Positions 1 through 7,066 are shown, counted from the first letter of the stretch. The stretch: 14,730 nucleotides of DNA from CAJQQY01 sp964352225 (GCA_964352225.1 CAYGRM010000156.1:1-14730); one strand, 5' to 3'. The notes: generated by a model not told the origin, from the letters alone. Program-made: numbers and translations.

Positions 1-180
1 AATAACTCAATAACTATTTATAATTGACCAAATGAATTCATTTAGAACCAATAAATAAATACCTATTTGTAAAATAACTCCAAATATTTGAAAAACATAA
101 CTAATCTAGTGTACTTATATTTCTTCCATCTGGACAAATCATTCATTTTCATTTGACAATTCAAAATATGATATAAAATA

Positions 181-246
181 AAACAGGTAAAAATACCTGT
201 TAGATCGCGTAGTTATACCTGAATATTAATTACCTGTTTTCTACGC
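181..246. promoter_or_regulatory. CAGGTA/TACCTG box cluster with alternative hairpins
   Basis: A perfect hairpin, AACAGGTA (182-189), loop AAAA, TACCTGTT (194-201), is followed by further TACCTG boxes at 216-221 and 231-236. The first arm (181-189, AAACAGGTA) is also exactly complementary to TACCTGTTT at 231-239, and GCGTAG (207-212) is complementary to CTACGC (241-246). The pairings are partly mutually exclusive. The cluster lies 77-142 bases ahead of the GNAT-like gene, so it could be an operator for a dimeric regulator or an RNA leader structure. What is seen is the symmetry; the function is inferred. Confidence 0.4.
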
Positions 247-269
247 TTTTCCTGATTGAATTTTTGTAC

Positions 270-277
270 CATATTTG
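270..277 (+). promoter_or_regulatory. possible -7 promoter element (CATATTTG)
   Basis: CATATTTG matches the Bacteroidota -7 consensus TAnnTTTG at all but the first base. It would start a transcript near 284, about 40 bases ahead of the ATG at 323. No clear TTTG is seen in the -33 position, only a T-rich stretch, so this is a weak candidate. Confidence 0.3.
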
Positions 278-322
278 TATTAACCAAATGACAAAATTAA
301 TACACCCCCAAAGTCAAACCCC

Positions 323-1048
323 ATGTTTACTAAACCTATGAAAACAATCTCAGTTGGAATTATGAAACCCACATTAACTGCGGAGTATCTGCGTGATATG
401 TGGGTTTTATTTTCACACTACTACGATGTCGATCAGAGATCGTTCTTCTATGAAATGGGCTCTAATGATTACTATGCACTCTATACAGATGAAAAAAAAT
501 TAATCGGTTTCACAGGATTCAGGTATCGAAAAATTAAAACTGAAGATGGGACATGCCAAGCGCTTCAAATTGGTCAAACTGTAATGAAACAAAATTATAG
601 AGGTCAATCTTTTGTTGCTCAAACTTGCCTCTCACTCTTTATCAAACACTATCTTCGATATCCATTTAGACCGTTGTATGCTTGGTGCGATGCACTTACG
701 TTCAAACCTTATCTGATGTTTGCAAATGGGTTGGAAACCTTTTATCCTAACTACCTAGAAGAAACTCCAACTAAGCTAAAATCTATTTTAGATAGTCTTG
801 GCAATTATCATTATGGCGTAAATTATAATCCTGAAACTAATGTGGTCAAAAAATTTCAAAAGGCAGTCAATGACACTACTGCCAATATTTCTGAAAAGGA
901 ATTAGATAATCCACATATCGCTTTTTACAACAAACAAAATCCCGATCATATTCATGGCAACGGCTATTTAGTGATTGCACCAATCAATTTTCGAAATATG
1001 TTTTTTTTAGCAAAAAAATGCATTATAAAAAAATTTTCAACGCTCTAG
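323..1048 (+). CDS. GNAT-like N-acetyltransferase family protein
   Basis: A 241-residue soluble protein. Residues 50-110 read as a GNAT core: a strand pair with LIGFTGFRYRK (60-70), then the strand LQIGQTVMKQ (81-90) leading into NYRGQSFVAQ (91-100) and a long helix. In GNAT enzymes this last stretch is the acetyl-CoA pyrophosphate loop, normally YRGxGxG/A; here the two small residues are S96 and V98, so the loop is degenerate. The C-terminal half (residues 120-241) is not a recognised domain and contains a conserved-looking DNPHIAFYNKQNP stretch. Start ATG 323 is used because it is the first in-frame ATG after the promoter candidate; the ATG at 338 (M6) is a fair alternative. No signal peptide or membrane helix is seen. 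It stands alone, convergent with the M20 gene. Fold assignment is moderate; substrate and activity are unknown. Confidence 0.5.
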   Translation: MFTKPMKTISVGIMKPTLTAEYLRDMWVLFSHYYDVDQRSFFYEMGSNDYYALYTDEKKLIGFTGFRYRKIKTEDGTCQALQIGQTVMKQNYRGQSFVAQTCLSLFIKHYLRYPFRPLYAWCDALTFKPYLMFANGLETFYPNYLEETPTKLKSILDSLGNYHYGVNYNPETNVVKKFQKAVNDTTANISEKELDNPHIAFYNKQNPDHIHGNGYLVIAPINFRNMFFLAKKCIIKKFSTL

Positions 1049-1081
1049 AAATACTAAAACTACTCTTGTAACCCCAAAGCC

Positions 1082-1172
1082 AGAATAGTGTTTTCGCAAA
1101 ATTTCAGGAGGTCTTAACCATAGATGCCCTTAATCTTCTTCAATTTTTTGCGTTAACGCTATTCTTTTTTTT
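1082..1172 (+). terminator. long imperfect inverted repeat with T-run, between convergent genes
   Basis: The left arm 1082-1103 (starting AGAATAGTG, ending CGCAAAATT) pairs with the right arm 1142-1165 (starting AATTTTTTGCG, ending GCTATTCT), with three mismatches and a two-base gap. Eight or more T residues follow directly at 1164-1173. The loop is about 38 bases, long for a classical terminator. Placement 34 bases past the GNAT-like stop codon and just downstream of the convergent M20 stop fits transcription termination of the + strand gene. A dispersed palindromic repeat is the alternative. Confidence 0.45.
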
Positions 1173-1180
1173 TAAGGTTG

Positions 1181-2701
1181 TTATTCCAAACGCTCCGTCA
1201 AAATTGAATACATCGTTTTGATTCCATCCACATAATTTCCTACTCGAATGTTTTCATTTGGACTATGCTGATTATTATCTCGATTCACCGTCGGAACAGA
1301 AACCGCTGGCACTCCCAACTGATTGACAAAAGGAGAAATCGGAATACTTCCTCCAGCAGTTCGAATTCGGATCGGTGATTTTCCAAAAGCTTTAATCATT
1401 CCTTTATTCAACCATTGCCCCACTTCTGACTCAAAATCTGTCCGAAAAGCCAAGTAAGAATTTTCATAGGTAAATTGACAAATGCGTTCATACTTCGCTC
1501 GTTCTTGCGAAGTTGGTTTTCGATCAAGTACGAGATAGCCTTGTCCAACAATGTGCTCACGGATTAAATTAACCAATCGATCTGGATCACTTTCGAGCAC
1601 TAATCGTACATCAATTTCTGCCACAGCAGAAGACGGAATGATCGTTCTCTTTTCAGCACCTACCCAACCTGACGAAATACCTCTCACATTTAAAGAAGGA
1701 TATTGTAGCGATTCTTGGTAAGTTGAGGCGACCTTATCTCCCGAGGCAATTCCTATTTTTGCATTGAGGTAAGCTTCGTCATCTGGAACGGATTGAAGGA
1801 TTTTTTTCACCTCATCACTAATCATAATTCCATCATAATAACCTGGAATCGTCACTCGACCATCTGCATTTTTCATACTTGCAATCAGTTGGGATAAGCG
1901 CACCGCAGGGTTTGGTACCCAGTTTCCGTAATGCCCGCTATGTTGTGGAAATACTGGTCCAAAAACTTTTAAAGTAATCGTAGAAATTCCTCGAGCTCCA
2001 AAAGTTAAAGTGGGTTGATTTGTAATATGCATCGGCCCATCAAAAATGATAAACATATCTGACGCCAACTGTTTTTTATATTTCGTCACCGCTTTGGGTA
2101 ATTGCGGAGAACCCAATTCTTCTTCAAAATCAAGGATTACTTTCATATGAAAATTAGGCATTTCGTTTTGATCCATCATCATATCTATCGCAGTCAAAAA
2201 CATATTGACCGGCCCCTTAGCATCAGAAGTTGAACGAGCAAAAATCCGCCAATCAGGATTTATTTTTTTATCAAAAAGGGAATTCCAATCAATGGTTTTC
2301 CATCCACCTTCAGGATCAATTTCTTTTAAAGTTGCTTCATAGGGATTTTTTTGAAACCAATGATTTGGATCTACTGGTTGTCCATCGACTTGCAAATAAA
2401 TCAAAACAGTCTTTGCATTTTTATTACTACACTTTTTTTCGGCGAGCAAAAGTGGGACTGTTTCCGTTTCCAATCGAGTGGTGGTAAAATCTCTTTTTTC
2501 GAAATGTTTTTCACTCCATTTTATATTAGGTTCGAGCTCATCGGTATTATTCGCGTCGTTCGGCATAGCGAGTAATTCTTTGAGTTGGGGGAAAGATGCT
2601 TTTGCATATTTTTCAAAAATTTTATCACTTGGAAGTTGTGAAAAGATAGTGGACGAAAAGACTATAGTGCAAAAATTGAGGAGTAAAAATCTAAGTTTCA
2701 T
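1181..2701 (-). CDS. exported M20-family metallopeptidase (dipeptidase-like)
   Basis: A 506-residue protein with an N-terminal signal peptide (hydrophobic residues 4-20, cleavage probably near residue 21). It matches the M20 di-zinc peptidase/carboxypeptidase family, carnosinase-like dipeptidases being nearest. Visible landmarks: QVDGQPVDP (104-112) at the HxD site; D160 in SDAKGP as the bridging zinc ligand; E194/E195 in FEEELGS as general base and zinc ligand; D221 in IIFDGP as a further ligand; H254/H257 in QHSGHYGN, the dimerisation-domain histidine region; RTAGGSIPI (448-456); and H479 in HSPNE as the last ligand. The first zinc ligand, normally histidine, is Q104 (codon CAA, 2390-2392). 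All other key residues are present, so this may be a subfamily variant rather than a dead enzyme. It likely trims peptides or amidated amino acids in the periplasm. Monocistronic, convergent with the GNAT-like gene. Confidence 0.88.
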   Translation of the reverse strand: MKLRFLLLNFCTIVFSSTIFSQLPSDKIFEKYAKASFPQLKELLAMPNDANNTDELEPNIKWSEKHFEKRDFTTTRLETETVPLLLAEKKCSNKNAKTVLIYLQVDGQPVDPNHWFQKNPYEATLKEIDPEGGWKTIDWNSLFDKKINPDWRIFARSTSDAKGPVNMFLTAIDMMMDQNEMPNFHMKVILDFEEELGSPQLPKAVTKYKKQLASDMFIIFDGPMHITNQPTLTFGARGISTITLKVFGPVFPQHSGHYGNWVPNPAVRLSQLIASMKNADGRVTIPGYYDGIMISDEVKKILQSVPDDEAYLNAKIGIASGDKVASTYQESLQYPSLNVRGISSGWVGAEKRTIIPSSAVAEIDVRLVLESDPDRLVNLIREHIVGQGYLVLDRKPTSQERAKYERICQFTYENSYLAFRTDFESEVGQWLNKGMIKAFGKSPIRIRTAGGSIPISPFVNQLGVPAVSVPTVNRDNNQHSPNENIRVGNYVDGIKTMYSILTERLE

Positions 2702-2894
2702 TTTGAATTTGTTTTGCTATTTGATTAAAAATAGGTCTGTTCTTAAAATTGAAAAATACGAAAAGAAAAATAATCCAATGCATATCCACCTTTAATTAAA
2801 TTTTTATTCTAAAAAAGCAGAGTATTTAAAGTATTGAAAATCAGCACTTTACAACTATCGCTCTCCTTGTTTCTTTTTTTATTTCAAAAAACAC

Positions 2895-2925
2895 TTGCAG
2901 AATAATACAAAATGATTTTACTTTG
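2895..2925 (+). promoter_or_regulatory. candidate promoter for the DUF4173-like gene
   Basis: TTG at 2895-2897 and TTACTTTG at 2918-2925 (one mismatch to TAnnTTTG) are spaced by 20 bases, as in Bacteroidota sigma-ABfr promoters, and would give a short leader before the ATG at 2956. A perfect 7-bp inverted repeat, TACTTTG (2919-2925) and CAAAGTA (2931-2937), overlaps the -7 element and the predicted start site and could be an operator. Confidence 0.4.
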
Positions 2926-2955
2926 TAATTCAAAGTACTTTTAAAAATATCAAAA

Positions 2956-4443
2956 ATGAATCAACAAAAAATAACTACCGGCTTTGTTTTGATCGGAACA
3001 ATTCTCTTTCATTCTTTTTTTTGGAAAGAAAAAATGGGCGTAAATGTTTTGATTTTTACGACTTACATTTTAGGCACTTACTTTTTTATTTTTAACAAAA
3101 AAGAATTGTCCAAAGCAGCTCTTTTTACTTCCATTCTTACATTACTAATGGCAGTCATGGTAATTGTCAATAATTCCATTTTAAGCATGTTCATGTTTGC
3201 CATTTCATTTATGTCGATGGTTGGATTTGTTCATCAAAAAGAATTGAATTTTTTTTTCTATGGGCCATTTCAAACTTTACTTCACCTTGAAATTATTCCT
3301 AAAAATCTCTTTGGGAAAAAAGATGAACTGGAACAAACAATGGGCAACTGGAAACGTGGTTTGGTCTACGCTCGGATTACGGTTTTGCCATTAATCGTCT
3401 TGGGAGTTTTTTATGGATTATACTATTCCGCCAATCCAAAATTTGCCAACCTCTCGGATCAAACTTGGGATTTATTTTTTAATTATTTCAATTGGAATAT
3501 TTCCTTTGAGAGTATTCTATTTTTCGTTTTAGGATTATTAATCGTTGGAGCTGCGATTTGGAAGACTGCAATTCCTCATTTGGTTCGATTAAATAATTCA
3601 CACTCGGAAACGCTATTTCGAAAAAGAAAAAAACAAGAATTTCAAACTCAAAATCCAAAAATGCTGTCGCTAAAAAAGGAATTTCAAACAGCAGTTTTGA
3701 TGATGGCAATGTTGAATATTTTATTGCTTTTAGTCAATGTGATTGATGTTCGATTTGTGTGGTTTGATTTTGAAGAACAGCCCGCTTACAGTTTGAAAAA
3801 TTATGTTCATGAAGGCACTTATGTTTTGATTGCAAGTATTATGTTGGCGATGAGTATTATCATTTATTATTTCCGTGGCAACTTAAATTTTTATGCTAAA
3901 AACAAAATTCTTCAAAATTTAACCTACGTTTGGATTTTCCAAAATGCAATTTTAGCCTATTCAGTTGGCATGCGAAATTTCCGATATATCGAATATCACG
4001 GCTTGGCATACAAACGAATTGGAGTCGTCATTTTTTTGATTGCGGTTATTTTTGGATTGATTACCATGTTTAAAAAAGTGCAGGAACAACGTAGTTTTTA
4101 TTACCTCGTCAATCGAAATGCTTGGGCCGTGTATGTATTGTTATGTTTGGCGAGTTTAGTGAATTGGGATGTGGCAATTACTCGTTATAATATTTTAGCT
4201 GAAACAAAAAGACCAATTGACATTGAATTTTTAACTCAGGATGTTTCGGACAAAAATCTTTTTTTACTAAAAAAATATAATGATGAGATTGTCAAAAAAC
4301 TGCCAACAGGTTACACACAAGCACATTTAAATAAACTCTGCAATCAAAAAATGAAAAGAATTGAAGAGAAGAAAAATAAATATTCTTGGCTGTCTTGGAA
4401 TTACGCAGATTTTAGAAATGAGCGGATGTTGGAGCGGTATTAA
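2956..4443 (+). CDS. multi-pass membrane protein, DUF4173/DUF4153-like
   Basis: A 495-residue integral membrane protein. By hydrophobicity I read about eleven helices (roughly residues 9-23, 28-46, 52-71, 74-91, 141-158, 187-202, 245-264, 287-306, 320-338, 354-371, 388-404), with a basic cytoplasmic-looking loop at 211-241 and a charged soluble tail of about 85 residues. The conserved-looking NYVHEGTY (282-289) before a helix and LVNWDVAITRYNI (401-413) after the last helix are typical of DUF4173 proteins. The family has no established biochemical function; I do not assign one. ATG 2956 follows the promoter candidate directly. It is convergent with the desaturase gene across a long repeat-bearing spacer. 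Confidence 0.7.
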   Translation: MNQQKITTGFVLIGTILFHSFFWKEKMGVNVLIFTTYILGTYFFIFNKKELSKAALFTSILTLLMAVMVIVNNSILSMFMFAISFMSMVGFVHQKELNFFFYGPFQTLLHLEIIPKNLFGKKDELEQTMGNWKRGLVYARITVLPLIVLGVFYGLYYSANPKFANLSDQTWDLFFNYFNWNISFESILFFVLGLLIVGAAIWKTAIPHLVRLNNSHSETLFRKRKKQEFQTQNPKMLSLKKEFQTAVLMMAMLNILLLLVNVIDVRFVWFDFEEQPAYSLKNYVHEGTYVLIASIMLAMSIIIYYFRGNLNFYAKNKILQNLTYVWIFQNAILAYSVGMRNFRYIEYHGLAYKRIGVVIFLIAVIFGLITMFKKVQEQRSFYYLVNRNAWAVYVLLCLASLVNWDVAITRYNILAETKRPIDIEFLTQDVSDKNLFLLKKYNDEIVKKLPTGYTQAHLNKLCNQKMKRIEEKKNKYSWLSWNYADFRNERMLERY

Positions 4444-4496
4444 AACATGAATCATCCCTAATTTTATAAAAAAGGAAAACGTGAATAAAAGGGAAA

Positions 4497-4645
4497 AGTA
4501 CTACGTACTTTAATCTTTTAGGCGAAGATTTTTACTACAAACAGGGACAGCCCGCTGGGCTTTTTTCGTCCAACATACGAGTCCGCTAGGACTGTCCCAG
4601 TTTGTAGAAAGTGTAAGAAAAAAACAAGTAAAAGCACGTAGTACT
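4497..4645. repeat. nested inverted repeat carrying mini-hairpins (REP/REPIN-like)
   Basis: The outer arms are AGTACTACGTACTT (4497-4510) and AAGCACGTAGTACT (4632-4645), one mismatch. The inner arms are CTACAAACAGGGACAG (4535-4550) and CTGTCCCAGTTTGTAG (4592-4607), one mismatch. Each segment also contains its own small hairpin: AGTAC-TAC-GTACT (4497-4509), AGCCC-GCT-GGGCT (4549-4561), AGTCC-GCTA-GGACT (4580-4593) and the less perfect AGCAC-GTA-GTACT (4633-4645). The second and third differ by a C-G to T-A exchange on both sides of the stem, which keeps the pairing. The AGCCC hairpin is followed by six T and could terminate transcription of the upstream + strand gene. The whole looks like two REP-type units in inverted orientation. 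No transposase is nearby. Confidence 0.7.
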
Positions 4646-4870
4646 GTCCCTATTATCAGAAATCTCTTCCTGTTTTAAAAATTCGAGATGATTTATATTC
4701 ATTAACTACTCCCTAAATACTTTCATATTCCAATCTCGAAAATGAAATAAATTTTCTCTCCTTCTAGGCGTCATTAAAATTCTAATTTTTTTAAAAAACT
4801 GCTTTGACGTCAGCACTTTTTTCTTCTCTACATTTTTCATCTTAAATTATTTATTGGTTAAAAACTAAGG

Positions 4871-4986
4871 GAATATCGAACGCTTCGCTTAGGATTTGAG
4901 AAGTTTGACGATACTTCTCAAAGATCGACAAAACTAACATCGTCAAACTTCTCAAATCCTTGTTCTGAAATCGATATTCGATATTC
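4871..4986. repeat. 116-bp palindromic repeat element with two alternative hairpins
   Basis: The ends GAATATCGAA (4871-4880) and TTCGATATTC (4977-4986) are perfect 10-bp inverted repeats. Inside, 4891-4912 and 4939-4960 are perfect 22-bp inverted repeats (left arm begins AGGATTTGAGAAG, ends TTTGACGAT) with a 26-base loop. The loop holds a second copy of ACTTCTCAAA (4913-4922; the other is 4947-4956), so TTTGAGAAGT (4895-4904) can pair with either copy. The element ends 6 bases past the stop codon of the desaturase gene, so its RNA hairpin would sit at the 3' end of that transcript. It may be a small non-autonomous mobile repeat; no coding content. Confidence 0.75.
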
Positions 4987-4992
4987 ATTTTT

Positions 4993-5556
4993 TTAATACC
5001 CACCGCGCTCCTCTCCCATCGTAGCTGGTGGAAATCCTATCTTCGTCAACACCCAAATTACCCCATCCCAAAATCTTATTTTTTCCAAAATAGGATTTAA
5101 GAAAACCGTCTGCACACAAAAAAAAGTATCAAAAGGTGCATTGTGATGATGACGATGTTGGTGTTTATTTGGAATGATTTTCCACTCTTGTAACAATGTA
5201 ATTACGGAACCATTTTGAGATTTAGTTTGGTGTGCCCACTTGTGAATTATATTTCCCTGAGCACCATAAACGACCAAAAAAACTATTTCCCAATCTAACT
5301 TTCCAAAGGCCATAAACCATAACAATAATATTACAAATCCTAAAACCCACGAACTCCAAGTCAATGACCAATAACTTCGTTGGATCATATCCATCGGATT
5401 TTTGTGATGATTGATGTTTAACTTGATGACACTTTTGCCAACTATTGGCATCTCCTCTTTCCCATATTGATCAATCCAAAAATGAACAAATCCTGTTACA
5501 AAATCTGTCAAGAGAACAAGTGAAAAAATTTTGATCGCAAACATTAAATAAATCAT
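4993..5556 (-). CDS. CarF/TMEM189/FAD4-family membrane lipid desaturase
   Basis: A 187-residue membrane protein of the lipid desaturase family that includes plasmanylethanolamine desaturase (CarF in myxobacteria, TMEM189/PEDS1 in animals) and plant FAD4. Visible histidine motifs, the probable di-iron ligands: DFVTGFVHFWID (18-29, H25), NHHKNP (49-54), HKWAHQ (105-110), and the cluster from H132 to H138 ending HHHNAP, followed by D143, then FLNPILEKIRFWD (152-164), which resembles the CarF/TMEM189 ending LNYPLEKIGFW. The Q133-H134 order inside the last cluster resembles FAD4 instead. Two hydrophobic regions (about 5-24 and 68-100) fit a membrane enzyme. The known reaction is oxygen-dependent introduction of the vinyl-ether bond of plasmalogens; FAD4 instead makes a trans-3 acyl double bond. 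Family call is strong, substrate is inferred. The LytTR gene lies 309 bases upstream on the same strand. Confidence 0.85.
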   Translation of the reverse strand: MIYLMFAIKIFSLVLLTDFVTGFVHFWIDQYGKEEMPIVGKSVIKLNINHHKNPMDMIQRSYWSLTWSSWVLGFVILLLWFMAFGKLDWEIVFLVVYGAQGNIIHKWAHQTKSQNGSVITLLQEWKIIPNKHQHRHHHNAPFDTFFCVQTVFLNPILEKIRFWDGVIWVLTKIGFPPATMGEERGGY

Positions 5557-5865
5557 AGCTAGTCTTTTTTAGGTTAAAAAAATAAACAGCCTAGGCCTAT
5601 GAAATGACATAGACTATCCGAGTTATTAAAAAATGATTTTAATTTTTTTTTAAAAAAACACTAGGCACAACAATACATTTACATATTGTGAGCTAAGGTT
5701 TTTTCAAAAAATTTGCGATAAATAAATGTGTATGGAAAATGGAATCTCGTTTGAAATTTTTAGTAATTAGATTCCTTCGTGAAGCATGTTTTTGATAGTA
5801 ACGTTTTGAGGTGGATAAAACGTTGGTACTAATTTTAAAATTGTAAAGAATTTAGAAAAAACTAA
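5557..5865. other. 309-base spacer between the LytTR and desaturase genes
   Basis: No gene is seen. Small symmetries are present: CTATG-AAATGA-CATAG near 5597-5613, ACAATA/TATTGT near 5669-5688, and ACGTTTT (5801-5807) with AAAACGT (5817-5823), the last extended by AGTA/TACT across a three-base bulge. The 5797-5830 hairpin is close to the LytTR stop codon but lacks a T-run in the direction of that gene. The spacing suggests the desaturase has its own promoter, but I could not pick a convincing one. Confidence 0.5.
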
Positions 5866-6876
5866 TTATTGACCATCTTTGAGTGCAGAAATTACTTTGT
5901 CAATATCTGGTTGGAAGCCTAAATATTCATCTTGATCTACACATTCTTCATAAGATTTACTGATAGGAATTTCTTCAGAAGTACCTTTCAAAATTAAAAC
6001 ACTTCCCTTTCGACCAATCACTTTATCTTTCGCAACGATATAACTTCGATGCACTTGAATAAACTGATCAGCTGGCAAATGTTCTTTATAATCACTCATA
6101 CTTTTAGAGCCACGATATTTTCGGACTTCATCATTGGTAAAGATCAAAGGCTCATTTCCGTCACCTTGGAGATAGAGGATATTTTTGAGTTGAATAATTT
6201 TATAGGATTTTTTAGTTCCAACTTTTAGTAAATTATTATCACCACTAATTTCGATATCTTGTAACTTTTCTTTGAGCTGAACATTCTCTTCTTTAAATTT
6301 TTGCTCGCGCCGCTTAATTTTTTCCAACTCTCGAATGTACTCCAAAGTCTCCCTCCGAAATAACAAACCTGTTGCCACCAACTGAGTTCCAAATATCGTC
6401 AACACATTCACCAGATATCGAAATTTGACTTTCATAAAACCTGGGAAATTATTGTAAATAACATTCATCAACAATGCAAAAATCAAAGCATTGACCAAAA
6501 CCGCAATAAGATAAGGCACATAAGATAAAACCTTCCCACCGCTGGAGTCAATAATGTATCGCTTGAGAACCAACAGATTAAAATAGATCGGCACCATCAT
6601 AAATAGTGTATATACCAAACTATTTTTTAAAATAACTAAAAACGCATCAACCGGTGTAGACCTGTCCATTCCTTCCACACAATCCGAATTAGTAACATAT
6701 TCCAAAAATCCACATTGAGGATTTTCAATCAAATAATACATATTCAAGAAATGAAGTGTACAAAATCCAATAGTCAAAAAATAAAATACCATCCAACTGA
6801 TTGGATCAGTAAATGATCTTTTGTTACTGGCAACGATAAACCGCCAATGTTTGAATTTTGAACTTGAGTTAAGCAT
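5866..6876 (-). CDS. membrane-anchored LytTR-family transcriptional regulator
   Basis: A 336-residue protein. The N-terminal half has four predicted membrane helices (about 28-50, 86-104, 116-140, 155-173), with cysteines C55 and C66 in the first extracytoplasmic loop. A charged coiled coil follows (about 175-208). The C-terminal LytTR DNA-binding domain runs from about 215 to 312: YKIIQLKNILYLQGDGN, a YRGSKSMSDYKEHL recognition segment, FIQVHRSYIVAKDKV and the closing EIPISKSYEE. There is no receiver domain, so this is a one-component regulator sensing at or across the membrane; the signal is unknown. The start codon is the first ATG, within 5 bases of a promoter-like element. It is divergent from the LuxR-type membrane regulator, which makes mutual or shared control plausible. 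Confidence 0.85.
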   Translation of the reverse strand: MLNSSSKFKHWRFIVASNKRSFTDPISWMVFYFLTIGFCTLHFLNMYYLIENPQCGFLEYVTNSDCVEGMDRSTPVDAFLVILKNSLVYTLFMMVPIYFNLLVLKRYIIDSSGGKVLSYVPYLIAVLVNALIFALLMNVIYNNFPGFMKVKFRYLVNVLTIFGTQLVATGLLFRRETLEYIRELEKIKRREQKFKEENVQLKEKLQDIEISGDNNLLKVGTKKSYKIIQLKNILYLQGDGNEPLIFTNDEVRKYRGSKSMSDYKEHLPADQFIQVHRSYIVAKDKVIGRKGSVLILKGTSEEIPISKSYEECVDQDEYLGFQPDIDKVISALKDGQ

Positions 6877-6880
6877 GTCG

Positions 6881-6914
6881 TAAAAGTACGTTGTCTAATT
6901 TATTGATTTTCAAA
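6881..6914 (-). promoter_or_regulatory. candidate promoter for the LytTR gene
   Basis: Reading on the minus strand, TTTG (6914-6911) and TACTTTTA (6888-6881, one mismatch to TAnnTTTG) are separated by 22 bases. A start about seven bases past the -7 element would fall at or next to the annotated ATG (6876-6874), implying a leaderless or nearly leaderless message if this is the real promoter. Spacing is slightly longer than usual. Confidence 0.35.
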
Positions 6915-7066
6915 TAGATACATATAGTTTTTACACTACATTATCTTGCCCTTCCAATTTTTAAAGGTAGAAATTCCCTTTCGAAAATCAAATTGGAATT
7001 TGTTATTTTTTATGAAAAAAATGCCGACTTTTGAAATGTATAAATTTAGTAACAACAAAAAAGAAA

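Larger units (their letters stand above)
1..322. other. AT-rich spacer upstream of the GNAT-like gene
   Basis: No convincing gene is visible here. The stretch holds a perfect 14-bp palindrome around GAATTC (30-43), the CAGGTA/TACCTG box cluster described separately (181-246), and a weak promoter candidate just upstream of the first gene. It is otherwise AT-rich with stops in all frames. Confidence 0.6.
4444..4992. other. 549-base gene-free spacer between convergent genes
   Basis: No gene is visible. The spacer contains two unrelated palindromic repeat elements, one at 4497-4645 and one at 4871-4986, described separately. The bases between them (about 4651-4870) are AT-rich with no recognised structure. 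Either element could also stop transcription arriving from the flanking convergent genes. Confidence 0.7.

Noticed and set aside
2230..2795. Plus-strand open frames opposite the 5' half of the M20 gene
   Set aside because: They overlap a well-supported gene, lack recognisable domains, and their composition follows the antisense of M20 codons.
4497..4645. Structured non-coding RNA or riboswitch
   Set aside because: It lies downstream of both flanking genes and no promoter consensus is evident; the arms look like repeat units rather than a known RNA class.
4871..4986. CRISPR-like repeat array
   Set aside because: Only three imperfect copies of a short unit in mixed orientation, no regular spacers and no cas genes; the palindromic element reading explains it.
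5741..5790. Small reading frame beginning ATGTGTATGG near 5727 in the spacer
   Set aside because: Only about 14 codons, with no family resemblance or translation signal.
7031..7066. TTG start extending the LuxR-type regulator by 12 residues
   Set aside because: The added residues are basic and polar and would bury the signal peptide; the ATG at 7067 gives a clean signal sequence.
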